Below, one piece after another: positions 10,232 to 25,298 of a stretch of 64,000 nucleotides of DNA. Source of the DNA: Meloidogyne chitwoodi (taxonomy: Eukaryota > Nematoda > Chromadorea > Rhabditida > Meloidogynidae); NCBI GenBank assembly GCA_015183035.1, contig JACZZP010000013.1, positions 1 to 64,000 on the forward strand. Reading direction: 5' to 3'. Positions within the stretch are counted from its first letter, which is position 1; every line of letters starts with the position of its first letter. The notes under the pieces are model-generated. The model did not search any database, was not told the DNA's origin, and saw only the letters and a list, made by a program, of their open reading frames with translations. The translations under genes and the position numbers were made by a program.

Positions 10232-10656
10232 GAAAAAGCTTTAAGAAATGCGATGCGTGAATAATAAAATGAAGATTACTACATATGTAACTACTAATTG
10301 TAAGTAAAAAAACTTTCGCTTCAGGTAATTTTGATTTGATCATGACTAATGTAAGTGTATACAGAAGGTTAAATTTATAATTCTGTTTATGTTTGCAAAG
10401 GTTTAAATGAATAATTAATATAATATTATGTTATAAAATTCATCTTCATCGGCCTGCTCCAGAAAATGTTGGAGTGTATTGACATCTGTTTAAATTCAAA
10501 TTTTAAATTGTTAGGTTATTATCAGAAGTACAAGTTCCCTTTGTAAAGTTTTCTTTTATTACTACGAAAATTTTAATTCTCCGTTTCTTGGTCTAAATGA
10601 TTGAATTTTCTTAGTAAAATCAAATACTAAACGTCATCCTACAACATCAAATAAAA
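10232..10656. other. Intergenic, with an unexplained peptide-like stretch
   Basis: Between DDX49 and the lipocalin gene. On the plus strand around 10434-10481 a short open stretch reads KIHLHRPAPENVGVY before a stop, of more protein-like composition than the flanks. It has no ATG in frame and no clear splice partners. A second piece (YYQKYKFPL) follows an acceptor-like TTGTTAG near 10515. This could be a tiny gene or remnant, but I cannot support one. Confidence 0.25.
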
Positions 10657-12442
10657 TTAATTATACTGTGAATAGTCGACTGGTGAGATCAAGTTGAATG
10701 CTTTGGTGACAACATTAATGTAATTGTTATCTTCCAGGAATTGAAGCACCTCAAATAATGAAAATTAGTATACAAAACTAAATGAAATAGTTAGATTCAA
10801 TCTTGAAGACCAAATTGATTATTATAGTATTTTAAAAGTTTATCAAGAGAAGTTATTTTAGTGTTACCTGCTTCATATGTGATTGATGAAATCGCTCTGG
10901 ATCGCGGGCAATTACAAAAACTGGATAGCGGACCCAATTTGAAACGACCTTGAAATATCCAATATTAAAATATATGTATAACACAATGTCATTATACCGC
11001 GTAGTCGTATTGATTATATTCGTTTAATGGTCCCAACTTGATTACCCAAAAAGGCTCAGCCTGCAATAAATAGGTATTATAAGATACAATTTAGTTTAAA
11101 ACAAATATTTTATAAACATAAACATGGAAATCTATAAATATTAAAATATCAAGTACCACCACAATGAATATGATTTTAATGTATGACTTACATCAGGAGA
11201 GTTACTCGAGTGTAGCAGGAATTGTCCTGTATCTCCAGCCTTAAAACCATATCCTAAAGAGAACCGCGGTGGACCGTTAGAATTTCCTTCTCGGTAGAAT
11301 TTGAGGATGGTAAACGTTGCAGAATATGTATTGTTAGTGAGAGCGCCAAAATGAGAAACGGTACATGCCTCACGGATAACGTGAGGACTTGTGATTACCT
11401 AAAGTCGTTAATTTGTAAAATTAAAAATTTTCTTTATTAAAATACTTACTTGGAACCAACGTCCCATCATTCGGGCTACATCAACATTCTCAGCGGCAGG
11501 ATGGACTGCTCGAAATACATTTTTGGCCAAATTTTTGGTTGCATCCTTGGGTAAAAGACGAGAAATTGATGAACCTAATAAAGTATTAGTTGGCGGAATC
11601 ATTTGAGGTACTAGTTGGCCAACAATGTAGTTAAAATTGCTTAGACCAGGAATGGTATTCACACCGGGAACTGTAGGAGCATCTTGTGGGCCAGAAAATC
11701 CCGGTACTGGAATCTAAATTTCAACCTTTTATGCATTTTAAAAATATTTTAAATCATACCGGCGCAAGGCCAGGAATTTGTCCACTAGCTAATCCCTTGA
11801 GAAAATTAAATATTAGAGAAACTTGGCGATTGCTTTATTCAATATTTACTTGCAGATCAATCCTATTTGAAGCCAAATCAGCACCCAAACCCGTGAGATC
11901 ATCAGTTTGATAAAATGCAGGTGCAGGATGCCTACGAATCTCCTTTTGTTGATCAGCCTTTTGGCTACTCGCCAATCCAAGCCTTTCCAATAAAGAGTTT
12001 GTGAATGATGTAGCCTTATCTACGGTTTCTTTGTCCTTTTCGGATAGTTTAAACTAAAAACAGACTAATTATGTGATTCACCTTAAATTGTAATAAATAT
12101 TAAGAAAAATTTCTTTACCTGTGAAGGTAAATCATTATTGATCGGCTGAAATAAAGGCGCTGAAGCAATTGACGAACCTGCAGCAGCCATTTGGCTGCCA
12201 CTACTGCTCAAAGGCGCTATTTGAGTCTCAGAGCCAGTAGATTGCTCCTCTTGACGCGGAATGCGTAGAGAACGATTTGCATCAAGATCAAACTGAAATG
12301 ATAATTATTAGTCATTAAAAATAAATAATGTACTAACTCGAAAAAACTCAGCATTCTGAGAGACTTCACAATGACAGTTAGTTAAGGAAGAAAAAATTAC
12401 ACATGTTAAGAGAAAGTTGTTAAGGTAACTGCACCTCATCAT
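10657..12442 (-). CDS. Secreted protein with C-terminal lipocalin domain
   Basis: The first exon begins MMRCSYLNNFLLTCVIFSS and continues LTNCHC, a plausible signal peptide. A long low-complexity middle follows (DLDANRSLRIPRQEE, GSSIASAPLFQPI, ETVDKATSFTNSLLERLGLAS, PGLAPGIPVPGFSGPQ). The C-terminal third is a lipocalin: AARMMGRWFQV-type GxW motif (seen as ARMMGRWFQVITSP), a Cys in EACTVSHFG, ILKFYREGNSNGPPRFSLG, FWVIKLGPLNEYNQYDYAVVSN (second lipocalin motif), and VFVIARDPERF (the arginine motif). It ends TKAFNLISPVDYSQYN. Lipocalins bind small hydrophobic ligands; nematode LPR lipocalins help shape the apical extracellular matrix, but assignment to that group is inference. About ten short exons. 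Confidence 0.75.
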
Positions 12443-12937
12443 TTCTGTTAAATAATTCAGCTTCTAAATTAAAGAAATAATGGGAGACAAAAGTACTGCG
12501 TATACACACGAATGAGTAGTGAGATTTATTTGGAGATTTAAAGTTTTTGTATTGATGGGATGAGCAGTTACTGGGATTCTCTCGCTTTTTCTCCGGCTAT
12601 ATCGGAAAGGGATTAAAGGAAAAGTATCCTCTTTTATCATGCGTGTTTTCATAAAAATATATGCGCAACCCAAATTTGTAAATGCAATAAAATCCAATCA
12701 CCAACAAAACTAAGGATAAATACAAAATGGATTTAATTCAATCTAAATGCGAAAAATTCATCTCCTCTTTGTGAAAAGTCGGTCAAATAATTTCGGGGCG
12801 AGAGTTGGTTGTAGATAGAAATTATGAGAGTGGACCTTTTTGATTTGATGTAAGTCTATTTAGATTTATTATTTCAAAAATTATATAAGAAAGAAGGACT
12901 AATTTAGAAGTGAAACTGGAAAAAATTGAGATCAATT
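12443..12937. other. Intergenic between TRPN and the lipocalin gene
   Basis: AT-rich. It holds the TRPN 3' UTR and the lipocalin promoter. Open frames on the minus strand here show no family resemblance and I do not call them. Confidence 0.4.
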
Positions 12938-15900
12938 CTAGCCTATTTTATTAGTGATCTCCTTGAGTTGCTCGCTTGTGATTGTAGTACTTTCCTCCTG
13001 TCCTTTATGTGGATTCGATTTTCCTGTCATCTTTTCAAAAAATATTAGGATAATCGTACATAACATGCCTGATAGTAGATGCTCACAATTTCAGTCCAAT
13101 CGACTACAGAGTCAAGGTTCAAATCTCGCGTCCTCCTGTTCTCAATTGTTAAGACTAAATTGAATAATAAAAACTTTTGATCATATAGATAAAACCGAAC
13201 CACGCTCAGCATCTTCTGCTCCAAATTTATATGTAGGACTTTGACGACCCTTATAATATAATAGATCTCGTTTAATTCGTTAACGGAAATTATTATATTT
13301 ATCACCTGTTGACCATCCATTGAGAAAGCGTCAATGTTTTCTTCGTAACGGAGATCAAGTTGGGCTTTTTGCGTGCAAACTCGAACTTAAAATTAGTACA
13401 AAACAAAAATGTATAAGTATTAACTTACGTTTGTTTCTATAAGCAACTTTAAGTACAATGTAAAACTTCGTTAGCATGTTGATTGGGGATGGAGTGCCAG
13501 ATCGCTTGTTCATTTGGCGAATAAGAATCGCACGCCCGAACTTCCATTCTTTATCTGACTGTGCTTGAATACGTTGGTATGTATCCGACATCATAGATAA
13601 AAAATAAAAATTCATAAAAACTCAATTTTTCAAAAATCGTTACCAATTAGTAAGTTGATCAGCACTATTAACGTTACCATCATATATATTCCGAAAATTG
13701 CCTTTAATACAATTTTAGCAAAATCAGGAACAAGATGTAATGGGGGCCTTTTAAAATAAGAATATATTTTAATATAATACTAAAACATGCTATCAGGTTC
13801 AACAAGTCCGAAAAGTGAGAAAAATAACATCTCAAGCGTTTGCCCTGGCGAAGCAAGTCTGAAATTTGGATCTAATAATTTACTATGCTTAAAATGGAAT
13901 ACAAAACGATTATAACCTCATTAATTCAGCACTGTCTTCATCAACTGGCTGATAAGCTGGCTGAAAATAAAAATAAATATTAAGAATGGAAAAATATAAC
14001 CTGAAAAATTGATGTGACATGTAGCGTGAATCCAGCAACAAAAAGCATTAGAATGACAAGAAATCTAGTGAGATCATACATCAAATCTTAAAAAATTATT
14101 TTCAATAAGTTGTTGATATACCGCGAATAATGATGGCCCAAGGACCAAATAGATGGTGAACTGTCAAAAAATCAAGAAACTCCACAAACGCAAAGAGAAG
14201 AGCAAATGCGAGTAATTGATTCTTCTATTTTAATCATATAAGAAAATTTGCATTAACTAGAATACCAAATAGAGCATTGTGCGAGAAAAATGTAACTTTT
14301 CGTCATTATCCAAGTACGTCAGGTAGAAAGCGGGCAATAAAAAAGCCAAGATATGAACGGCGATGGCAATTGCGGCCAATATAAGTATCAATACCTTTAA
14401 GACGATATTTTTTGATTTTTTTATCAGTATTTATAAATTTAACCTTCACAATTCCTAGTCCTGAACCGCCACCAATAGTAGAAAGTTCAGAAACCAAATT
14501 TCCAGAGAGCCATAATAGAAGGATCCATTCAACTATGTTTGGAAATACAGAAGTTACCTAAATTTTGTGGTAAATTTTGAAAAAAGGTGGTTTTGGTTTA
14601 TATACCTCATATATCTTATGAAAAATGTTAAGCACAACAATGGTCAAAAGAATAGTAAAATAGATATGCGAAACTTAAATTTTCGAAAAATAAAATATTT
14701 CGTTGGAATAAGTTTTATAACATTAACCTATATGGCAAACAAATTTTATAATTGGTGCACGTCCAATCCGACTGTTTAGAGGTAATGAAAAGTAGAACCA
14801 TGCCGGCGGACAAATTAGCACAAAAAATGCAAATGCCAGCATTTTGCCAAATGACCAGTCAATGCCACCCATCCTTAAATAAGTTTTTTCTCTTGAAGCT
14901 ATTCATACCATATTTCAGTTAAATAACGTTGAACCGATGCATAAGAAACGACCTCTTTCTAAATTTATGATATACTAGTTCCTTTTTTTAAAGTATTTGG
15001 ATTATAAAAAACCTGCTCGTTCTCTATAAGCACATCTAACAATGGTCTCCCTCTATGGTCCTTAGCCTTCAGCAAGAGAGCAGCATTATACTTAGCAGCC
15101 GAAATCTGTTTATGAAAAATTATGAAAATTTGAAATAATTAATAAAAATCACTGAAAGTAATTCGACCGCTAGATTCTCAGCGAAAGTTGCGACAATACT
15201 CTACAAGAATAAGTGATTTTATACAATAGACTAAATGAATTATAATCGCTCAGACTTACTAAATCTTTGGCTCTTTCTTTCTCTTTCTCACTCATCTCAC
15301 GATAAAGACTGGACAACTTTACAGCCTACAATTAAATTAATTAAAAATCGGTATTACATTTAAAATTATTTTACACAATCAATAGGCGCAGGACTTTGCA
15401 AAATAAATTCTTGGAGAGGTTGATTATCATTGCCCTTACCACACACCATAAGATCGAAAATAAACTGAAATTTAATTTAATATAAATTTAATTATCAATA
15501 ATTTAACCTTCCTATCTTCCATAAGATGGTGCGTATCATGCTTTTGCTTAAGCAGAAAATGTAAACATTCTACCTAAAATAAATAAATTAATGAAAAATA
15601 TGTTTATAACGTGGTTGTTAGCTGCTGCAAAACAAAGCGGTACTTTTCCGTCTTTGGTTTCTGCCTGAGCGTCCGCCGAGCTGTTTACAAATAATTTTAC
15701 TACGTCTAAATGGCCAGCTTTTGTTGCAAAGTGCATCCCTTTTAAAAACAGCTAATTGTAGCTTTTTTCAAAGTTTACTTTTTTATATTAATTGTTGTTA
15801 TAAGATTTTATCTGCATACCTGTCCAACCATTCTAACGTAGACAAATTTTAAAATTATTTGTAAAATTATACTGACTTGATCCATGACATTTATGTTGGA

Positions 15901-18900
15901 TCCTTGAGCGATTAGCAATGATACCATCTCTTAAATAATAAATCTATTGGAAATGAAGAAAACAATAAACCTCTCTTCCCATTAACAGAAGCCAAGTGCA
16001 ATGGTGTTCATGAAATTTTATTATCTTCTAAAAATCTTTAAGATTTAACATACTTCCCCGCCTGGAAGAATAAAAATGTATAAACATATAAAACTAAAAA
16101 TAATTAACCAGTCCTTTGCATGCTGTTGTTGAGTGCTACGTGATAAAAGCATTCCAACTACAGCAATATGACCTGAAAAGAAAGTTTTAGAAAAATATTA
16201 TTTTATATATAGCCTTGTTGCGCAGCCAAATGAAGTGGAATTATGCTCTAGAAAATACAAAAGTTAATACAGTGCAGTTATGTGAATTTCACGAAATACA
16301 CTCCCAATAAAATAAATTTTTTATCTAAAAAACCATGGTCGTAGTAGCTGCATCGACCTTTAGAGGAAAAAATATGATGTCAAACCCGTTCATCACAAAC
16401 CTGTACACCTAAAATTTAAAAATGTATTTTGAACCAAACTCCTTGAGGTACAATGCAAGAATATTAAACTACCTTGATTTAGTAGCATTCGAACAAGACC
16501 TGCGTCAAGATATTAAATATAATTGATTTAAAATTCAGATGAAAATTATCTTTTAGAGATTAGCTTTCATTTTTCCACATATTTAAAGTGGTTTAGAGGT
16601 TAAAAAATAATCATTGAAATAATTTTTTTAAGTATAATTCATAATTTTAATTTAGTAATGTTAGACTTACTATCGTGTCCAGCCTGTGCAGCTAAGTGTA
16701 ATGGCGAAAAACCATACTGAAAATTTCTAATTAGAAAAATTTGACAAAATATGCCAGAAAATCAAATCTGATTTAAAAAATCAAATTTTAAACCTCTGTG
16801 GCAAATTCTTTAACTACGAAGTGATTGAAAGTAGGTGGCTCGGATCGAACACTTGCTGGTACATGCTTTATCATTTCATTGATAAAGTCTGAATGACCCT
16901 TATAAGCAGCTACATGAAAAGCATTTAAGCCTGTCTGTGTTTTCACATTGAGCAAAGAAATTTCCGAAAAAATTTACCTTTTTGGAGCAACGTCGCCAAT
17001 ATTTCTTGTCAAAGCAAGCCAGAATAGGAACATGTCCTGGAAATATTAAATCAAATTTAAAAAATAAATAGAAAGCGCCAAATGTTTAGTTTGTTATTGT
17101 TGACATTTTGTACTTTGTTTAGTTTAAATTTCAAAATGTTAACTTTTAATAAAAGCTGTTTAATTTTAATTAATTGTATTTTAATTGTTATATAAAACTT
17201 TTACCATTCCATGCAGCCAAACATAATGGAGTCTAAAAAATTTTAAAGTTTAAGCTGTCTGAAAATTAATTTGTACTACATAACCAAAAATTAGAGAACA
17301 AAGATGTTTTAATCAGACATGTTTCGTGATATTTTTAAATATAGTTTCATCCATATTTTTAAAAGAAAAAAACTCATCATTCCATTGGCATTCTCATCTT
17401 CATGGCTGGCACCGTTCTCGAGTAGAATTTTTACAATGCGAGAATGACCACCCGATGCAGCCATATGTAAAGTAGTCGCTTCTAACATTTTTGTTTTAGC
17501 GTGAATTACCATTGCCTATAAAAAATAAATAAAACTGGTCAAAACTGATAAACCTTATCAATCATCATCAACTCCCTCACCTTAAAGAAAGTTAATTGTA
17601 TTACGAAATTATAAAGAAAAGTTTATACCTTATATCATAAACAAAATAAGGGTAATCAGATAAAAAGTGAATGATATTTTAAAGGAAAATGACATTTACG
17701 GCAAGTTAAAAATAATAAAAAAATAACCACGGCAATACTGCCTTTCATTGCAGCAATATGTGCACAAGTGAACCCACTGTGGTCGACTGCTGTTAAAACA
17801 GCGTGATTATTCTGCTTCATTTTCAGGAACAGTTTCACTACGTCCGGATAATCATTCTTTAAATATTAATTATTATAAATTTATTACTGGAAAACCTCTG
17901 CTGCCAAATGAAGAGGAGTTTGACCCTTATCATCTGAATAAATGTATTTACGTAAATAAATGAAATATTTGATCCTCTCTTAAATATGTATTTTTAAACA
18001 TTTACACTTGTTTTATTGTTACTAGTTTTAATAATTATAATTTAATAATAATTTTTAATTTTAATAAAATTTTTAAAAATTCTTGTGTTTATTTTTTTAA
18101 TTTTACCTATGGCGTTTGGGTTGGATCCAAACGCTAAAAGCGTCTGTGCTACAAGTAATTGCCCAAATTTAGCGGCAAAATGAAGTGCTGTTTGGTTGTT
18201 TAATGTGATGGCTTCGAGACTTGCTCCGTGCTCCTTAAAGTGGAGTTATAGGACGAACAGAGTAATATACCTGAACAAGCATTCCTACTACTTTTGCATG
18301 CCCATATTGTGCGGCAAGGTGAAGTGGTGCCTCACCATTTTTTGCCTTACTTAAGGGTTAAAAGTTATAATTCTAATGCAAATTATAAAATAACCTATTG
18401 ACGAAGGCTTTATATTTAAGTAATAATCTAGTCAGTTCAATATGACCATTTGCAGCAGCTAGGTGCAACGCCTAATATTATTAAATGAATTTGAATAAAT
18501 TAAATGTAAGGGGGTGACCCCGCTTTCTATGCAAAAAATTCTAAATACTATAAGATTTATAAGATGGTAAAAAACCGTCCGGCCACATTCATCAAAGACG
18601 TCAATTCTGGCGTGATGCTGAAGGAGAATGCGTGATACACCAACGTGTCCACGAGCACATGCTTCAAGCAAAGGTGACCAACCATTCTACGACATAAAAT
18701 TTTAAAAGTTATATAATATGAGGCAACCTTAGATTTCTTATTTTGTACAATCTGAACTGATCCAGGCCCGATTTTGTTTACCTATATTATTGTTGAGAGA
18801 CAAATAAAAAACAAAACCATAGCCAAAAGAACGCCTTCATTTCCTAAAAAAAATTATCAGATTTTTAATTTTACTTGTTCTTCCTCCTTCCATATTTAAT

Positions 18901-21900
18901 TTTTTTAATATTTTAAATAAATTTAATTGTACCTGAACGAGCGCACATATGCATAGGCGTCTCCAGATTCTAAAAGAACAGGCTGGGAAGTAAGATAATA
19001 ATAATTTCGATCTAAAATCGATGAGAGGGATGATTCACTCACATTAAGTGTCTGTTTTTCACAGTCACCTCCTGAGTCTACAAGGGTAGAGACAATTCTA
19101 GCATCCTCTTCAATAAAATGGTTTTGTTCAGGTAGAATCTGACTTGCATAATGAATACTGCTCTGTCCATCCTTTTGTACAAAAATAATTAGATTCCTAC
19201 AAGTAAATACCTCTGTCAAAAGATTAACATACTCTCGGATCTCAAGGATATCCTTGGGAATTTTCTCCAATAATAAGAGCACTACAGGAAGATGACACTG
19301 TTTTGCGGCCAAATGTAAAGGTGTCTCACCAATCTGTTTAAAAAATATACATAAACATTGAAACCCACAAAAATATTCGACATAAACTTTACAAACTTAA
19401 AGATATATAAATTAAATTACTTTAGATTTCAGCTTCGGATCAGCGCCTTCGTTTAATAATAAGCCGACCATCTCTTTACTGCCTGCATGAGCAGAAATAT
19501 GAAGTGGAGTCATCCCATCCGAACGGCGCACATTAGGCTGCGCACCACTCTTAAGCAACATCTGAGCACACTCTATGCTACCACTTTGTAAACCAGCAGC
19601 TACATGCAATGCTGTCTGGGGAATATGTAAATGAATATTAATGTCGGCAAGAAGTATAACTTCGCCAATCTGCCCTCCTTCAATATGTACATCAGCACCG
19701 AAACCTAGCAGCGTTTCAACAACCGCCGCTTGTCCAGATTGAACAGCTACAGTCAAAGCGGTATAATTATCCTTAATTTTATGAAAAATTTGTATATATT
19801 ACAAGTTACTTTACCCTGGTAGCAATATCCACACGTGTACCCCTCGCTAACAGCATCTAAATTTTAGTCGATTTAATTACTATAAAACAATCAAATATGT
19901 AAAAAAGTGAATATTAGTGGCTGGGGTCAAAAACAAACTACAAACCTTGACAACATCGTTATAGCCGGCAGCAGCCGCTGCATGAAGTCCAAGAGCACCA
20001 TTCTTATTTGGCATGTACAGAGGAACTCCACGTTCTAAATATTTTGGAGGATTAAGAATGATATATTCAAGTCATAAAAAATAGAAACTAACTAAGAAAG
20101 GCCAAAGCCGTATCAGCATGACCTGTGTATTTGATGAATATTGTAGTCAAAACTAAATAAATTACCGGCCGAAGAAGCAATGTGTAAAAGAGTAGAACAT
20201 AAAATGATTAATACTTTTAGAAGGTAGATATTTTATAAAATTTTGAATAACAAAAAATGGCACTCCTTTCTCGCAAAAGCATCACTTATGATATTTTTTG
20301 TATTATAAAATTTTATAAATGTTACTACTCAAAATACTAACCATCGCATGTTCTAGCCCGAATTGAAGAACTGTTTTATAAGAAATTTGTAAAAAATTAG
20401 CATATTAACCCAAATTTATCGATGAGTGTCTCAACAAATTGAGTGTAACCTCTTTCAGCGGCAAAATGCAGTGGGGTTTTTTCTTCCTTGATAATTTTTC
20501 TCATATTTAATATGTCTGTCTATTTCAACTCACATTGTCAGCTATGTTTGCATTGGCATTTAATTTCCACATTGTTTTAAGCATCTTTTCGTCACCGAGC
20601 ATTGCCACCTTAAAATCTTCAATCACAAATCTACCATAATTAACATGCCTCATGAAGAGGTGTTCGTCCCCGCGCATTCTGTGTATTAACTTCTTCTCCG
20701 CCTCCGTTCTCCACAATGACTTGTACAAATTCATTACCTAAATATTCAAAATAGAACCGATAAATAAGTTTAGTTTGAAAGTTAAATAAGTTGACATTTA
20801 ACTTTAAAATTTTACCTCTTCTTACAGCCAAATATAAAGGAGTATTCCCATCTATATCTTTTGCACATAATTGTTTTTTCTGGTCTTTTTGTAGCAAAAC
20901 TTGGATAGCCGACATAGTTCCAGTGCGGATTGCACAATGTAAAGGGATTGTGCCGTTTTTATCAGTCGCAATTCTACAATCAGGATTTATTTGTATCAAC
21001 AGTTTCATGATAGCAACTGCACATGATGAATTCCTTCCCGCTGCAAAATGAACTGGCAACAGACCTGCCTGTTTAAATATTTTAAAAATAGAAAATTAAA
21101 AAAAAACTGAAATAACAACCCCAGCCGGCCTAGAAGTATCCAGATTTTTTTCAAGCAGATAATGCATAATCGATTTGGTTCCCCAGGATGCGCATACATG
21201 CAGAGCACTCATTCGACCCTTGAAATGTAGGCGTAATTATAGTTTGGAAGTAGAATTAAATACTTACAGTTTTTGTTGTTGCATAAAGGTCAGCTCCTCG
21301 CTCAACAAGCATTTTTACAACTTCTGACTCCCCTGATTTAACCGCCAATAAAAGAGCAGTATAACTTAAAATAGCATCATTTTCTCAAAATAATCTTATT
21401 TACCCGTTTTGATCGGCCAATGTCAGATCGATATATTCTCCACTTGATAACAAATTTTTAACAATCTGCCATTCACCCTTCTTTGCTGCAAGCAGAAAAC
21501 CTGTGCTGCTGTCTCCGCCGTGAATTTGTAATGATTCTAGTTCTGTTATTTCTCGAATTTCTTCCTCAGTAAGATTTTTTGATCTTTGCTCGAGGATCTC
21601 CTTTTCATCATCTTCCGAACCAACGCATTCTCCTCTGTATTTATTTTTAAAAATGTTTAAAAGGGCGGCGAATCATAGATGGAAACCTCAACTGCTCTGG
21701 TAAACCAATTACACCATCGGCAGGATCGCTAGCGGTTTTATGCGTTTTAAATTTATATCTTCTGCTAGTTTTACCTTCGCTTCTAATTTCCTCATCATCA
21801 CTTGTCTTGGCATTTGTAACCACGCGAGTTCTTTCCAGTGATTTACCAAGAATTCCATAACGGTACTCTTCGTCCGAACTATCTGCTATTGCGATTCTCC

Positions 21901-22237
21901 TCCGTTGACCATCAGTTATCTTTATATTATCAATTTCTTTGTTTCCTTTATTTGCTACAAAGTTGGATGTAAAAGAATGACGACGTTGTCGGTTATCGCG
22001 TAATGCCTTGCTAAGAATACCATTTCCTTTACGAAGTTCCAACTCCTCTGGACTGTATTTTGCACCATTATTTCGGGCGATCGGAAATGATCCTTTATGA
22101 GTTGAAGGGATGTTAGGTACAGAAACAATAACAGCTGTTTCACTAGCTGCCACAAGTTCAGGATCAATTGCGCTGGCTGTAGAGTCAAGGTCAAGTTTAA
22201 TATCCTTTGCGTCATATCCTGTAGGCAAATTTTCCAT
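12938..22237 (-). CDS. trp-4: TRPN mechanosensory channel (NOMPC/TRP-4 type)
   Basis: Cation channel gated by mechanical force; in C. elegans TRP-4 works in ciliated sensory neurons. The product starts MENLPTGYDAKDIKLDLDS with a roughly 190-residue charged leader, then an ankyrin array between about 21600 and 15540 (more than 25 repeats, e.g. GMTPLHISAHAGSKEMVGLL, TALHVAAGLQSGSIECAQML, KMPVHFAAGRNSSCAVAIMK), the TRPN hallmark. The membrane part (about 14910-13480) includes MGGIDWSFGKMLAFAFFV and PAWFYFSLP, NIVEWILLLWLSGNLV, LVILMLFVAGFTLHVT, and S6 YMMVTLIVLINLLIAMMSDT. The TRP box, DKEWKFGRAILIRQMNK, follows. The C-terminus (CTQKAQLDLRYEENIDAFSM, later RRTRDLNLDSVVDWTEI) ends ITNKIG. I chose the last introns by the only combination of good acceptors that keeps the frame open. 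There are several dozen small exons, some poorly resolved near 16.0-16.6 and 20.1-20.4 kb. Confidence 0.93.
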
Positions 22238-22834
22238 TGTTGATTTTCGAAAAAAGAGGAGTAATTTTAATAAATTAAGGTAAGTTCCAAAAAACGTTAA
22301 TAATTATTGTTACGAATGAGATAGATCCAAAAAAGTAAAATTGAGGCTATAAAGCGCAAAATTTTCAAAACAATTCAAATAATAAAAAATAAATTAAACG
22401 CTCGACTAAACAAAATGAAAAAGTATTGCACTTCAAAACACCTTTTTAATAATTTTAGATATATTATTTGTCTAGTAGTTATTTGGACTTGGAAAATAAA
22501 CTACTATATTGCTATTGTCATTTTACTTTCAAAATGGACAATTTGTTTCCACCTTTTTACCAACAAATTTATGGACAGCAATTTTCTTTAAACAACAATG
22601 AAAATTGACCAAGCCTTTTAAATAGATTTTTTAAAAGCAAAAAATACGTAAAAGCTTAGAAACCTAAAAAATATTTATATTAAAATACCTAGTCCTCAAA
22701 TTTCGTCTAATACTATAAGATAACCACCAAAATAATATGTAAAGAAGGCTAAAGATTAATGTACTCAATTGTGTACACACTAACTTATTTTAGTCGGAAA
22801 GCACATGTTTTAAAATAATAATAATAAAGTACAG
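22238..22834. other. Intergenic between KAT5 and TRPN
   Basis: Very AT-rich 600 bp holding the TRPN promoter and the KAT5 3' UTR. No gene or repeat seen. The distance is too large for a typical operon, so TRPN probably has its own promoter here. Confidence 0.4.
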
Positions 22835-25114
<2,280 letters not shown>

Positions 25115-25298
25115 CTTTTATGAAATAATTTTGAAATTGAAGCTAAAATAGAACATAAAAATTGGAAATTTCAATTTTGAGGTTTACATGATATTTTTTA
25201 CAAATTTATATGATATAAATAAGTTGAATTATTAAGAAATAATAAACCGCAAGTAGCGGAATTCTCAATTAAAAAAATGAAAACAATTGTTTATTTTA

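Noticed and set aside
13095..13135. tRNA-like T-arm (GGTTCAAATCTCG)
   Set aside because: No matching acceptor stem, D-arm or anticodon arm around it; the bases lie in a TRPN coding exon (minus strand).
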